Assembly: GCA_021300155.1 (NCBI GenBank)
Contig: JAJTID010000030.1
Coordinates: forward strand, 1-64,000
Source: Pirellula sp.
Lineage (GTDB): Bacteria; Planctomycetota; Planctomycetia; Pirellulales; Pirellulaceae
Direction: 5' to 3'
Length of the DNA: 64,000 bases
Part shown: in pieces, positions 63,788 through 64,000 of the stretch
Position numbering within the stretch: position 1 is the stretch's first letter
Layout: every line of letters begins with the position of its first letter
Made by a program: the position numbers and the translations under genes
Notes under the pieces: model-generated
Database searches by the model: none
What the model was told of the DNA's origin: nothing
What the model saw: the letters and a program-made list of their open reading frames with translations, nothing else

Positions 63788-64000
63788 ATGTCCTCAAGTA
63801 ATCCGTATTCTGCCACAGGTTCCTATGACCCGCTAACCGCGAATCTAAACGCACCTGGAGAACTTCCTTTAGCTTCTCAGATGCAGCGATTTTTGACGAG
63901 TATTATCGACAACATACTTCTCTACGTCGTCAACACGGGGGTCGGTATTGGGGTCGGGTTAATTGCCGCGATTGTTGGAGGTGGGCCACTTTCACGAGAG
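63788..64000 (+). CDS. RDD family membrane protein (start only, cut by the window edge)
   Basis: The ATG at 63788 opens a frame still open at base 64000: MSSSNPYSATGSYDPLTANL, then SQMQRFLTSIIDNILLYVVN and a hydrophobic GVGIGVGLIAAIVGGG. R-F-x-x-x-I-I-D is the RDD family signature with the conserved Arg and Asp. Ribosome site GAGAAAG is nearby. Starts 28 bases after the DUF885 stop, so it may be co-transcribed. Function unknown. Confidence 0.75.
   Translation, partial: MSSSNPYSATGSYDPLTANLNAPGELPLASQMQRFLTSIIDNILLYVVNTGVGIGVGLIAAIVGGGPLSRE

Overview
The window looks like chromosomal DNA of a planctomycete, most likely of the Pirellula/Rhodopirellula kind. The evidence is a BBP7-type Cys-rich outer-membrane barrel protein (35115-36632), a surface protein with the planctomycete LEERSVMA-type N-terminal motif and DUF11-type repeats (31411-34875), two PQQ-type beta-propeller proteins (one fused to methyltransferase-like and LamG-type domains), small zinc-ribbon proteins, and inverted-repeat elements built on ccaacccga...gtgagcgaggg, which I recall as scattered through Pirellula-group genomes. 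Species assignment is inference; no rRNA, tRNA, CRISPR array, prophage or transposase is visible.

Layout. 1-3.8 kb: central carbon metabolism (fumarase, cut by the left edge; transketolase; an SDR oxidoreductase). 4.1-12.9 kb: exopolysaccharide tyrosine autokinase, a phosphodiesterase of the alkaline phosphatase superfamily, and an exported methyltransferase/PQQ/LamG protein overlapping a conserved secreted protein. 13-16 kb: hisE-hisG-phyH (minus strand) diverging from miaA. 16-24.3 kb: a DUF2459 protein, a decayed chemoreceptor-like gene, thymidine kinase, an ABC ATPase, an exported sugar-isomerase-like protein, and a PQQ protein, pyruvate kinase and quinone reductase on the minus strand. 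24.5-30.7 kb: a tightly coupled four-gene operon with one apparently active HtrA-type protease followed by two HtrA-like proteins that have lost the whole catalytic triad. 30.7-36.6 kb: uracil phosphoribosyltransferase and two cell-surface proteins. 37-40 kb: macro-domain protein, unknown protein and Nudix hydrolase, all in one direction. 40-47.4 kb: SWIM/SNF2 helicase, DnaB, and a membrane protein with a long charged tail carrying seven copies of a basic-aromatic motif. 47.5-52.5 kb: SPOUT RNA methyltransferase, nitroreductase, an acyltransferase-glycosyltransferase pair, a FabZ-like dehydratase and a 32-residue basic protein. 52.8-64 kb: an IscA-type protein, a zinc-ribbon protein, a giant AddB-AddA-like fusion (2117 aa), a GntP permease, a DUF885 metallopeptidase and the start of an RDD membrane protein.

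Most of the window is ordinary housekeeping. The parts most worth a second look are the HtrA/pseudo-HtrA operon (24482-30719), the single-chain AddAB-like enzyme (54127-60480), the repeated basic-aromatic motif in the membrane protein after dnaB, the tiny basic gene at 52437-52535 and the decayed chemoreceptor at 17349-17829. Calls rest on reading translated sequence and recalled family motifs; no database search was possible.
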